Source: Planctomycetota bacterium (GTDB taxonomy: Bacteria > Planctomycetota > UBA1135). Taken from it: DNA of 7,194 nt. The position numbers and the translations under genes were made by a program. A model generated the notes under the pieces. It made no database searches. It was not told where the DNA came from and saw only the letters and a list, made by a program, of their open reading frames with translations. Shown here piece after piece: positions 1 to 6,239 of this stretch. The number at the start of each line of letters is the position of its first letter. Position 1 is the stretch's first letter. The DNA lies in contig JAQBVK010000123.1 of NCBI GenBank assembly GCA_027623585.1, positions 1-7,194 on the forward strand. Direction: 5' to 3'.

Positions 1-582
1 ATTGGCGGCGACCGCGCGCGCGATGCAGAGGCGCTGCTGCTGACCGCCGGATAGCGCCAACGCGCTGGTCTCCAGGCGATCCTTGACTTCGTCCCACAGG
101 GCGGCCGCCTTCAGCGAATTCTCGCAGACTTCCTTGAGCAGCGCGCGGTTGGTGATGCCGTCGATGCGCAGCGGAAAGACCACGTTCTCGAAGATCGACT
201 TCGGGAACGGGTTGGGCTTCTGGAACACCATGCCCATGCGCTTGCGCAGCTCGATCACGTCGACGTCCGGGCCGAGCACGGAGTCCTTGCCGAGCAGGAT
301 GTCGCCGGTCACGCGCACGCCGGGAATCAAATCGTTGAGCCGGTTCAGTGACCGCAGCAGCGTGGACTTGCCGCAGCCCGAAGGTCCGAGCAGCGCGATC
401 ACCTTGCGCTCCGGCGCTCGCAAGGTGACGTCGTGGATCGCTTGGTTTTGCCCGTACCAGAGGTTGAAGTTGCGCACGTCGACCGCCGCCGGCCCGGCTT
501 GCACCTCGTTGTGGATGGTGGACGGCTTGTCGAAGGCGTCGGGCAGACCGGACGCCGGGCGGGAAGTGAGTTGAGTGGCCAT
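1..582 (-). CDS. pstB: Phosphate import ATP-binding protein PstB (3' end outside window)
   Basis: ATPase subunit of the Pst phosphate importer, acting at the cytoplasmic face of the PstC/PstA channel. The ATG at 582-580 opens a frame that runs for 194 codons without a stop to the window edge. It begins MATQLTSRPA and reaches ABC-transporter sequence (VDVRNFNLWYG) near residue 34. Visible motifs are Walker A GPSGCGKST (residues 66-74), the Q-loop in VFQKPNPFPKSIFENV (Q121), typical of PstB, and the ABC signature LSGGQQQR (178-185). Walker B and the H-loop would lie left of position 1. The family is about 250-300 aa, so roughly a quarter to a third is missing. The first ~33 residues are a non-conserved extension. 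The gene starts 2 nt after the pstA stop with no strong Shine-Dalgarno, suggesting translational coupling. The long plus-strand frame at 83-574 is its antisense shadow. Confidence 0.96.
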   Translation of the reverse strand, partial: MATQLTSRPASGLPDAFDKPSTIHNEVQAGPAAVDVRNFNLWYGQNQAIHDVTLRAPERKVIALLGPSGCGKSTLLRSLNRLNDLIPGVRVTGDILLGKDSVLGPDVDVIELRKRMGMVFQKPNPFPKSIFENVVFPLRIDGITNRALLKEVCENSLKAAALWDEVKDRLETSALALSGGQQQRLCIARAVAAN

Positions 583-584
583 GC

Positions 585-2255
585 TTAGAAGTAGCCCGAA
601 GACATCTTGCGCTTGAGTCGCGAGCGCAGGGAAATCACCGCGACGTTCATCAGCACGATGATGCAGATCAGCAGCAGCGTGGTGGTGAAGACCATCGGCT
701 TCGCGGCCTCGGCGTTGCGCGATTGGAAACCGAGGTCGTAGATGTGGAAGCCGAGGTGCATGATCGTGCGCTCGAGGTGGATGAACGGGAACTCCCCGCT
801 CACCGGCAGCTCGGGCGCGAGTTTCACGACGCCGGTGATCATCAGCGGCGCGACTTCGCCGGCGCCGCGCGCCATCGCGAGGATCACGCCGGTCATGATG
901 CCGGGCGAGGCCTTCGGCAGCACCACGCGGCGAATCACCTGCCACTTGCTGGCCCCGCAGGCGTAGGCGGCTTCGCGCAGACTGCGCGGCACCGAGGAGA
1001 GCGCTTCTTCGGTGGCGACGATCACCACCGGCAGCGTCAACAGCGCGAGCGTCAGCGAGGCCCACATCAGGCCCGGGGTGCCGAACTTCGGCGACGGCGC
1101 GTGTTCGGGATAGAAGATTGAATCGATGCTGCCGCCGACCACGTAGCAGAAGAAGCCCAGGCCGAACACGCCGAACACGATGCTCGGCACGCCGGCAAGG
1201 TTGTTGACGGCGATCCGCACGATCGAAACCATGAAGCCCTGCTTCGCGTACTCGCGCAGGTAGAGCGCGGCGATCACGCCGAGGGGCGTCACCAACAGCG
1301 CCATGATCAGCGTCATCAGCACGGTGCCGAATATCGCCGGGAACACGCCGCCTTCCTGGTTGGACTCGCGCGGCTCGTCGCTCAGGAACTCCCACCAGCG
1401 CGAGAAGTAGACGCCGAGTTTGCCGAAGAGGCCGAGTTGATTGGGCTGGAAGGCGCGCACGACTTCCCAGACCTGGAGTTCCTTGGTGGCGCCGCCGATC
1501 TCCTCGATCAGGATCGTGTCGCGCATCATCTGCTCCTTGATGGCAGAGACGCGCGTGCCGACCTCAGCGATCTCCGCGTCGATCGCGACGCGCGCGGCTG
1601 CCTGGGATTCCTGCAGACGCGCGAACTCCGCGGAGTCGGCGCCGTGCTCCAACTCGGCCGCGCGCAGCGCAAGCCGCTGCTTGTCCACGGTCCTGAACAG
1701 TGCGCCGAGTTCGTGCTTCTCCAGTTCGCGCACGTCCTCCCAGAGCGAGCGCACGCCCGCGTGCCGCTCGCGGAGCATGGCGTACGCCTCGTCGCGGCCG
1801 CGGGCCAGAGCCGTTCCTTCCGACCGGTACTCGCTCACGTATCCGTAGAAGGCGCCGTACTCGAGCCGCTCCAACGCAACGGCGTCGCGCGGCAACTCGT
1901 CGCTCTGGATCTCGTCTTCGAAGACCCACTTGTAGTCGTCGCCGTAGAAGTCGAAGTTGCCGGTGCGCAGCAGCCGGCGCGGACGCGCGGCGGCGGCTTC
2001 GGCAGCGCCTTCCTCGCGCATCGGCCGGAAGACGTCGGAGCGGGTCGGTTCGCCGAGTAATTGCAGGCCGTCGGCGGTCTGCACCGACTGCAAGGGACTC
2101 GGCCAGAAGGTGGCGAATCCCTTGATCAGCAGGAACAGCAGCAGCCCGACGATCATCAGCGAAGCGACCACTTGGCCGACGCCGAGCAGCCACACCATCG
2201 GCTCGCCGCGGGCGGCGAGGCTGGTGCCGCGCTTGGGAGTCGGCGCGCCGCTCAT
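585..2255 (-). CDS. pstA: Phosphate ABC transporter permease PstA, enlarged periplasmic-insert form
   Basis: Inner-membrane permease that pairs with PstC to form the phosphate channel. It is 556 aa against about 296 in E. coli. TM1 lies at about residues 21-45. A long, highly charged region (about 46-300) precedes the conserved permease core. Residues about 150-245 of this region are rich in E, R, A and L and probably form long helices or a coiled coil. The core starts near 303 (GVFPAIFGTVLMTL) and includes NNLAGVPSIVFGVFGLGFF (351-369). The cytoplasmic EAA coupling loop (417-456) contains SLREAAYACGASKWQVIRRV, the surface that docks on PstB. The C-terminal TM (about 521-543) ends in a basic tail. 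The N-terminal part fits the domain known from gammaproteobacterial PstA proteins (DUF3333). The ATG at 2255 overlaps the pstC TGA by 4 nt; there is no good Shine-Dalgarno, so coupling to pstC is likely. The function of the insert is unknown. Confidence 0.95.
   Translation of the reverse strand: MSGAPTPKRGTSLAARGEPMVWLLGVGQVVASLMIVGLLLFLLIKGFATFWPSPLQSVQTADGLQLLGEPTRSDVFRPMREEGAAEAAAARPRRLLRTGNFDFYGDDYKWVFEDEIQSDELPRDAVALERLEYGAFYGYVSEYRSEGTALARGRDEAYAMLRERHAGVRSLWEDVRELEKHELGALFRTVDKQRLALRAAELEHGADSAEFARLQESQAAARVAIDAEIAEVGTRVSAIKEQMMRDTILIEEIGGATKELQVWEVVRAFQPNQLGLFGKLGVYFSRWWEFLSDEPRESNQEGGVFPAIFGTVLMTLIMALLVTPLGVIAALYLREYAKQGFMVSIVRIAVNNLAGVPSIVFGVFGLGFFCYVVGGSIDSIFYPEHAPSPKFGTPGLMWASLTLALLTLPVVIVATEEALSSVPRSLREAAYACGASKWQVIRRVVLPKASPGIMTGVILAMARGAGEVAPLMITGVVKLAPELPVSGEFPFIHLERTIMHLGFHIYDLGFQSRNAEAAKPMVFTTTLLLICIIVLMNVAVISLRSRLKRKMSSGYF
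2252..2255 (-). other. ATGA stop/start overlap joining pstC and pstA
   Basis: The pstC TGA (2254-2252) and the pstA ATG (2255-2253) share bases in an ATGA. The sequence just upstream has no clear Shine-Dalgarno. This arrangement usually means translation of the second gene depends on termination-reinitiation from the first, which suits two subunits needed in 1:1 ratio in the permease heterodimer. Confidence 0.85.
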
Positions 2256-4870
2256 AGTTCGAAAGCGCGCTTGCGGAAGCGTTGGCGCACGACTTCAGCC
2301 AGCGTGTTGATCACGAAGGTGATCGAGAACAGCGTCAGCGCGGCGAGGAAGAGCATGCGATAGAGCGTGCCGTCCTTCGCCGCCTCCGGAATCTCCACCG
2401 CGATCGTCGCCGAAAGCGAGCGCAGACCGTTGAAGGGGTTCATGTCCATGATCGCGGTGTTGCCCGCGGCCATCACCACGATCATGGTTTCGCCGACCGC
2501 GCGACCGAGGCCGATCATCACTGCCGAGAAGATGCCACTCATCGCCACCGGCACCACGACTCGCGACGCGGTTTGCCATTGCGTGGCGCCGCAGCCGAGC
2601 GCCGCGCCGCGCAAGTGATCGGGAACCGCGGAGAGCGCGTCTTCGGTGACGGTGTAGATGATCGGAATCACCGCGAATCCCATCACGAAGCCGACCACCA
2701 GCGAGTTGCGTTGCACGTAGGTGCCGAGCAGCAGTTCGCGCGGGTCGAGGCCGGCGGCGGTCAGCGTCCAACCGAGGATCAAGGAGAGCGTGAACGCAAT
2801 CGCCACGTATGCCGCGCCCTTGCCGAGTTCACGCAGCGCCTCCTGGGCGCGCGTGTGGGCGCCGCTCGGTTTGACGTAAGGCGAGAGGAAGCGCCGGTTC
2901 AGCAGGATCACCGCCAGCAGCACCAGCGGAAAGAGCATCATCGTCCACACCGGGGTGCCGCTGCCGATGCTCGGGTCGGCGAGCCAGGCGCGGAAGTCGC
3001 CCACGAAGAAGCGTGCCTCGAAGGCGCCCGCAATGGGGAAGGAAATCCACGCCGCGAACAGCGCCGCCGCCGCGATCGTAAGCAGCTTCGGGAGTCCGCC
3101 CCAGCGCGCGCTTAGCCGCGTGGGTAGAAACAGCCAGCCGTAAGCGCAGGCCACCACAACCAGGGGCATCACGAACACCACCGTGAGCACCGCGAGCACC
3201 CAATTCTCGACCCACGGCGCGAGCACCAGCGCGGCGAGGAAGCCGAGCACCACGCTCGGCAGCGAGGCCATCATCTCGATCTTCGGCTTGATGATCGAGC
3301 GCATGCGCCGGCTCATGAACTCGCTGGTGTAGATCGCCGCGAGCAGCGCGATCGGCACTGAGAACAGCATCGCGTAGAGCGTGGCCTTGAGCGTGCCGAA
3401 GATCAGCGGCAGCAAACCGAGTTTGGGTTCAGCGTCGTCGGTGCCGGCGGAGGATTGCCAGGTGTGCTCCGCCTTCGGGTAGTCCTCGTACCACACCGGA
3501 CCGAGGATGGTGGCGAGCGTGGTCTCCGGGTGAGCGTTATCGAGCGCGACGACGCGGCTCAAGGCTTCGGCCGCGAACACCGCGACCGCGTCGCCCTTCG
3601 GCGCGATCTGAACGAAGCCATCCGCTTGGGCGGGTTCCACTTCCATGCGCGCGAGCACGCGGCGGCTGGTGAGGTGGCGCACCCATAGATCTCCGCCCGC
3701 GGAGGCGGTCGCGAAGGTCTTGTTGCGCGGCGAAGACGCGATCGCGGTGATGGCGCCGCTTTGCGACGCGAACTGATGCGCTTCGACCAGATCGAGACCG
3801 TCGTCGCCGGGGTTGACGGCGTCGGCGCTGATCGGCACGCGGAACCACGCGCGCAGCGAGCCGTCCGCTCCGCCGGCGATCAGGGTTTGGTCGCCGATCA
3901 GGTATTCGAGCGCTGTGAGCTCGATGCCCGCGGGCGTCAACTGCTCGCTCTCGGCGAGATGCGGGCGGTCGGAGTCGGCGAGGTTGTAGCGCACGGCCGC
4001 GCCGTCGCGCCACGCGAGCACGAGCTGGTCGCCACGTTCGTTCAGCAGCAGGAACTGCGGGGCGCCGCGCGCACCGGCCTCGTAGGGAATCTCGTTCTCG
4101 GAAAGTTCGGCCTCGATCTCTCCGGTCATCATGTTCTCGGTGGTCGCGACGCGCGAGAAAGCAAGCTCGCCGTCGGACTTGAGATAGGCGAGCCGCTCGT
4201 CGCTGCCGGCGACGACGTAGTCCACCCGCACGATCGGCGCGTCGCTGCCGGTCGGCACCGGCGCACGCATCGCCGCCTTCACAACGCTCCAACGCGCGAG
4301 GTCCACGCCGACGCGTTCGATCACGCCGCCGCGGTAGGCGGTGCCGGTTCCGATCGCGAGCGCGGCGGCTACGCCCGGCATGCGCTCGGTGCCGAAGAAC
4401 TCGACCTCGAAGCCCAGCGCACCGCTCACCAGGCTTCCGTTCGGCAGACCGAGCGCGAGCGCCCCGGTCAGCGGATCCCGCGCATGCGCCGTGATCTGAC
4501 CGCTGTCTTCCGGAAGCAGCGCGCGCCGCTCCACTTCCACTCCCGCGTGCACGTCGTACACCGCGAGCGTGCCGTCGGAGGCGAGCGCGAAGGCGGCCAC
4601 TCCGTATTCGTTCAACTCGGCGTGGATCCAGCGCGCGCCTTCCGGCGGTGCGCCGAGGGTGAAGCTTCGCTCCTCGCCCAGCTCCGCGCCGCCAAACAGC
4701 GGGATCGCCACCACGACCAGGAACACGCAGATGCCGAGCACCGCGAGGATCACCGACATGCCTCCCGCCCGAATGACCGCGCCGACGATGCGGTCAATCA
4801 CAACGACGCTCCGGCGCGTCTTGCGGACGCGCCGGAACGGAGTGAGTGAGCCCTGCTCGGGATCGGTCAA
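2252..4870 (-). CDS. pstC: Phosphate ABC transporter permease PstC with large periplasmic beta-propeller-like domain
   Basis: Inner-membrane permease, partner of PstA. It is 872 aa against about 319 in E. coli. A basic N-terminus (RRVRKTRR, 13-20) precedes TM1 (about 38-59). Residues about 65-470 are soluble and periplasmic. They contain recurring blade-like segments such as GADGSLRAWF (334-343) and ASAGGDLWVRHL (389-400), which suggest a WD40-like propeller. The permease core starts at about 486 (LLPLIFGTLKATLYAM) and includes MASLPSVVLGFLAALVLAP (534-552). An extra hydrophobic block (about 553-720, perhaps four helices) follows, then VVGFVMGFAVIPIIYT (725-740) and the EAA loop (745-780, with GAALGCGATQWQ). 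The end (RSLSATIAVEIPEA, TLAEVVRQRFRKR) matches gammaproteobacterial PstC. The start is TTG at 4870, chosen because no in-frame ATG precedes TM1 and the frame is closed upstream by the pstS TGA. The first in-frame ATG (residue 38) would remove the basic flank of TM1. Confidence 0.94.
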   Translation of the reverse strand: MTDPEQGSLTPFRRVRKTRRSVVVIDRIVGAVIRAGGMSVILAVLGICVFLVVVAIPLFGGAELGEERSFTLGAPPEGARWIHAELNEYGVAAFALASDGTLAVYDVHAGVEVERRALLPEDSGQITAHARDPLTGALALGLPNGSLVSGALGFEVEFFGTERMPGVAAALAIGTGTAYRGGVIERVGVDLARWSVVKAAMRAPVPTGSDAPIVRVDYVVAGSDERLAYLKSDGELAFSRVATTENMMTGEIEAELSENEIPYEAGARGAPQFLLLNERGDQLVLAWRDGAAVRYNLADSDRPHLAESEQLTPAGIELTALEYLIGDQTLIAGGADGSLRAWFRVPISADAVNPGDDGLDLVEAHQFASQSGAITAIASSPRNKTFATASAGGDLWVRHLTSRRVLARMEVEPAQADGFVQIAPKGDAVAVFAAEALSRVVALDNAHPETTLATILGPVWYEDYPKAEHTWQSSAGTDDAEPKLGLLPLIFGTLKATLYAMLFSVPIALLAAIYTSEFMSRRMRSIIKPKIEMMASLPSVVLGFLAALVLAPWVENWVLAVLTVVFVMPLVVVACAYGWLFLPTRLSARWGGLPKLLTIAAAALFAAWISFPIAGAFEARFFVGDFRAWLADPSIGSGTPVWTMMLFPLVLLAVILLNRRFLSPYVKPSGAHTRAQEALRELGKGAAYVAIAFTLSLILGWTLTAAGLDPRELLLGTYVQRNSLVVGFVMGFAVIPIIYTVTEDALSAVPDHLRGAALGCGATQWQTASRVVVPVAMSGIFSAVMIGLGRAVGETMIVVMAAGNTAIMDMNPFNGLRSLSATIAVEIPEAAKDGTLYRMLFLAALTLFSITFVINTLAEVVRQRFRKRAFEL

Positions 4871-4880
4871 AGAATCATCC
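4871..4880 (-). promoter_or_regulatory. Weak ribosome binding site supporting the TTG start of pstC
   Basis: Read on the minus strand, GGA at 4880-4878 is followed by a 7 nt spacer and then TTG at 4870-4868. The spacing is normal but the match to the anti-Shine-Dalgarno is only three bases. The whole pstS-pstC gap is 21 nt, so ribosomes finishing pstS probably help initiation. The pairing of a weak site with TTG may hold PstC output below that of the abundant binding protein PstS; that is inference. Confidence 0.4.
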
Positions 4881-4891
4881 AGCAGAGACGG

Positions 4892-5941
4892 TCAGTTTTG
4901 CGGCACGGTCACCGGCAGCAGCGCCAGTCCGAGCTTCTCGCGTTCCTTCGCCAGCACGTTGTAAGGCAGCGGGAGGTAGCCGTCCTTCACCACCGCCTCT
5001 TGGCCCTCGGCGGACAGGATGTAGGAGAGGAACTCGGCGCGCAGAGGATCGAAGGACTTGCCCGGCTCCTGGTTCACGTAGAGCAGCAGGAAGCGCGCGA
5101 TCGGGTACTTGCCGCTGTAGGCGTTCTGCATGTCGGCCTCGTAGGCCTTGTCCTTGGCGTTCTTTGCGAGCGCCACCGCGCGCACGTCGGCGGTCTTGTA
5201 GCCGATGCCCGAGTAGCCGATGCCGTACTTGTCCGAGGCCACGCCCTGGACCACCGCCGAGGAACCGGCCTGCTCCTTCACGGTGTCCTTGTAGTCGCCC
5301 TTGAACAGCGCCTTCTCCTTGAAGTAGCCGTAGGTGCCCGAAGCGGAGTTGCGGCCGTAGAGGGAGATGGGCTTGTCGGCCCATTCGCCGGTCAGGCCCA
5401 GGTCGCCCCAGGTCGTGACGTCGCTCTCCCAGCCGCCTTTGCGGGTCTTGGAGAAGATGGCGTCCACCTGCTCGAGCGAGAGGCTGGCGATGGGGTTGTC
5501 CTTGTGCACGTAGACCGCGAGCACGTCCACCGAGGTGCGGACCTCGGTCGGCTTGTAGCCGAACTTCTTCTCGAAGGCGTCGCTCTCCTCAGCCTTGATC
5601 GGGCGCGACATCGGCCCGAAGTGGGCGGTGCCGTTGGCCAGAGCTGGCGGCGCGGTGGCGGAGCCCTTGCCCTCGACTTCGATCTGCACGTTGGGGTAGA
5701 ACTTGCGGAAACCCTCTGTCCACAAGGCCATCATGTTGTTCATCGTGTCCGAACCGATGGACTTCAGGCTGCCCGAGACCGGAGCGCCGGGCTGGTACTT
5801 GCCGATCTTGGCGTCGATCTTGATCGCCCCGTAGGACGCGTCCTGGACCGAGGCCTCCGGCTGCTGGGCGGCCGTGAGGGTGGCGGCACCCGCGAGAAAG
5901 GCGGCGGCGAGCGCCGCGGCGGCAGTGAGTTGCTTCTTCAT
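4892..5941 (-). CDS. pstS: Periplasmic phosphate-binding protein PstS
   Basis: Soluble periplasmic receptor that binds phosphate and delivers it to PstC/PstA. With the ATG at 5941 it is 349 aa and starts with a classic Sec signal peptide: MKK, then a long A/L-rich core, with cleavage likely near residues 24-25 (LTAAQQ). There is no cysteine anywhere, so it is not a lipoprotein. Ligand-site motifs typical of the family are SIGSDTMNNMM (61-71), GSATAPPALANGTAHFGPMSR (split at 93-113) and GRNSASGTYGYF (196-207). Later family landmarks include VDAIFSKTRKGGW (159-171) and ILSAEGQEAVVKDGYLPLP (308-326). The length matches full PstS proteins. A GTG at 5953 in the same frame would add four residues (VFRQ). 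It has GGGG four bases upstream, while the ATG has AGG only three bases away, so the choice is not settled by the ribosome site. I prefer ATG because MKK is the normal signal-peptide start. Confidence 0.96.
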   Translation of the reverse strand: MKKQLTAAAALAAAFLAGAATLTAAQQPEASVQDASYGAIKIDAKIGKYQPGAPVSGSLKSIGSDTMNNMMALWTEGFRKFYPNVQIEVEGKGSATAPPALANGTAHFGPMSRPIKAEESDAFEKKFGYKPTEVRTSVDVLAVYVHKDNPIASLSLEQVDAIFSKTRKGGWESDVTTWGDLGLTGEWADKPISLYGRNSASGTYGYFKEKALFKGDYKDTVKEQAGSSAVVQGVASDKYGIGYSGIGYKTADVRAVALAKNAKDKAYEADMQNAYSGKYPIARFLLLYVNQEPGKSFDPLRAEFLSYILSAEGQEAVVKDGYLPLPYNVLAKEREKLGLALLPVTVPQN

Positions 5942-6239
5942 CTGCCTGAACACTAAGCCCCGAATGTGAAGGCCACTTGAAGATCTGGTGGAAGCCCTGA
6001 GCGGACAGGCTGAGTGGGGCGCTGGGCGCGCCGAGAGAGAGGCGGGATCTGACCCCTGGACCGTCAGGTCATATCGGAAGTAATTTCGTTACACGGCACA
6101 GCCTTCTGCTGGGCGGTGAAGGTGCGTCTCAGTCTTCGGGTCACAGAGTCCTCCTCGGTCAGATTGACCGTATCTCTGGTGTCCGTCAAACCGTGGGAAG
6201 GTCACGGGAGTGGTCAACGCCAATCTTCACCCACAATGA
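5942..6239 (-). promoter_or_regulatory. Non-coding leader between phoR and pstS; presumed pst operon control region
   Basis: This 298 bp gap lies between the phoR stop and the pstS start, on the same strand, and is the natural place for the pst promoter. I see no confident pair of CTGTCAT-type repeats at 11 bp spacing, so no E. coli-like Pho box can be called. An AT-richer patch at 6069-6092 holds a weak -10-like TATGAC (minus strand, 6073-6068) and an imperfect inverted GTAA/TTAC pair (6080-6092). A TTGACG hexamer on the minus strand (6189-6184) resembles a -35 but lacks a convincing -10 at 17 bp. The region also contains seven GGTCA or TGACC half-sites between 6050 and 6216. Part nearest pstS (5954-6040) shows nothing distinctive apart from a GGCGCGCC palindrome at 6025-6032. 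I see no strong terminator for phoR: the best short stem, CCGTG/CACGG at 6191-6207, has no T-run. Transcription from phoR may therefore run into pstS. Confidence 0.5.
6156..6170. repeat. Perfect 15 bp inverted repeat, candidate operator
   Basis: CGGTCA-gat-TGACCG has 6 bp arms around a 3 bp centre and lies 70 bp past the phoR stop, about 215 bp ahead of pstS. The form suits a dimeric DNA-binding regulator. It contains two of the GGTCA-type half-sites that recur in this leader. It does not match the tandem direct-repeat architecture of PhoB sites, so which protein would bind is unknown. Confidence 0.4.

Noticed and set aside
2282..3115. A 277-codon plus-strand open frame opposite the 3' half of pstC
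   Set aside because: Low-complexity H/R/E-rich translation, lying over conserved permease sequence; shadow frame.
3761..4849. A 362-codon plus-strand open frame opposite the pstC propeller region
   Set aside because: Rich in R, H, A and D with no recognisable domain or membrane segment; a high-GC antisense shadow of pstC.
4868..4894. Possible PstS-PstC fusion by TGA readthrough, since both are in one frame and the stop is TGA followed by C
   Set aside because: PstS is exported to the periplasm while the basic N-terminus of PstC must stay in the cytoplasm, so a fusion would not fit the topology. The TTG with a spaced GGA explains the arrangement.
4898..5956. A 352-codon plus-strand open frame covering almost all of pstS
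   Set aside because: It is exactly antisense to a clearly conserved gene, and its composition (runs of R, G, L, V, H) is that expected from reading high-GC codons backwards.
6068..6110. Pho box near the AT-rich patch (GTGTAAC and CTGTGCC on the minus strand)
   Set aside because: The two heptamer-like sequences are not 11 bp apart and the second half does not match CTGTCAT, so the site is not supportable.
6191..6207. CCGTG/CACGG stem as a phoR terminator
   Set aside because: Only 5 bp with a 7 nt loop and no T-run on either strand.
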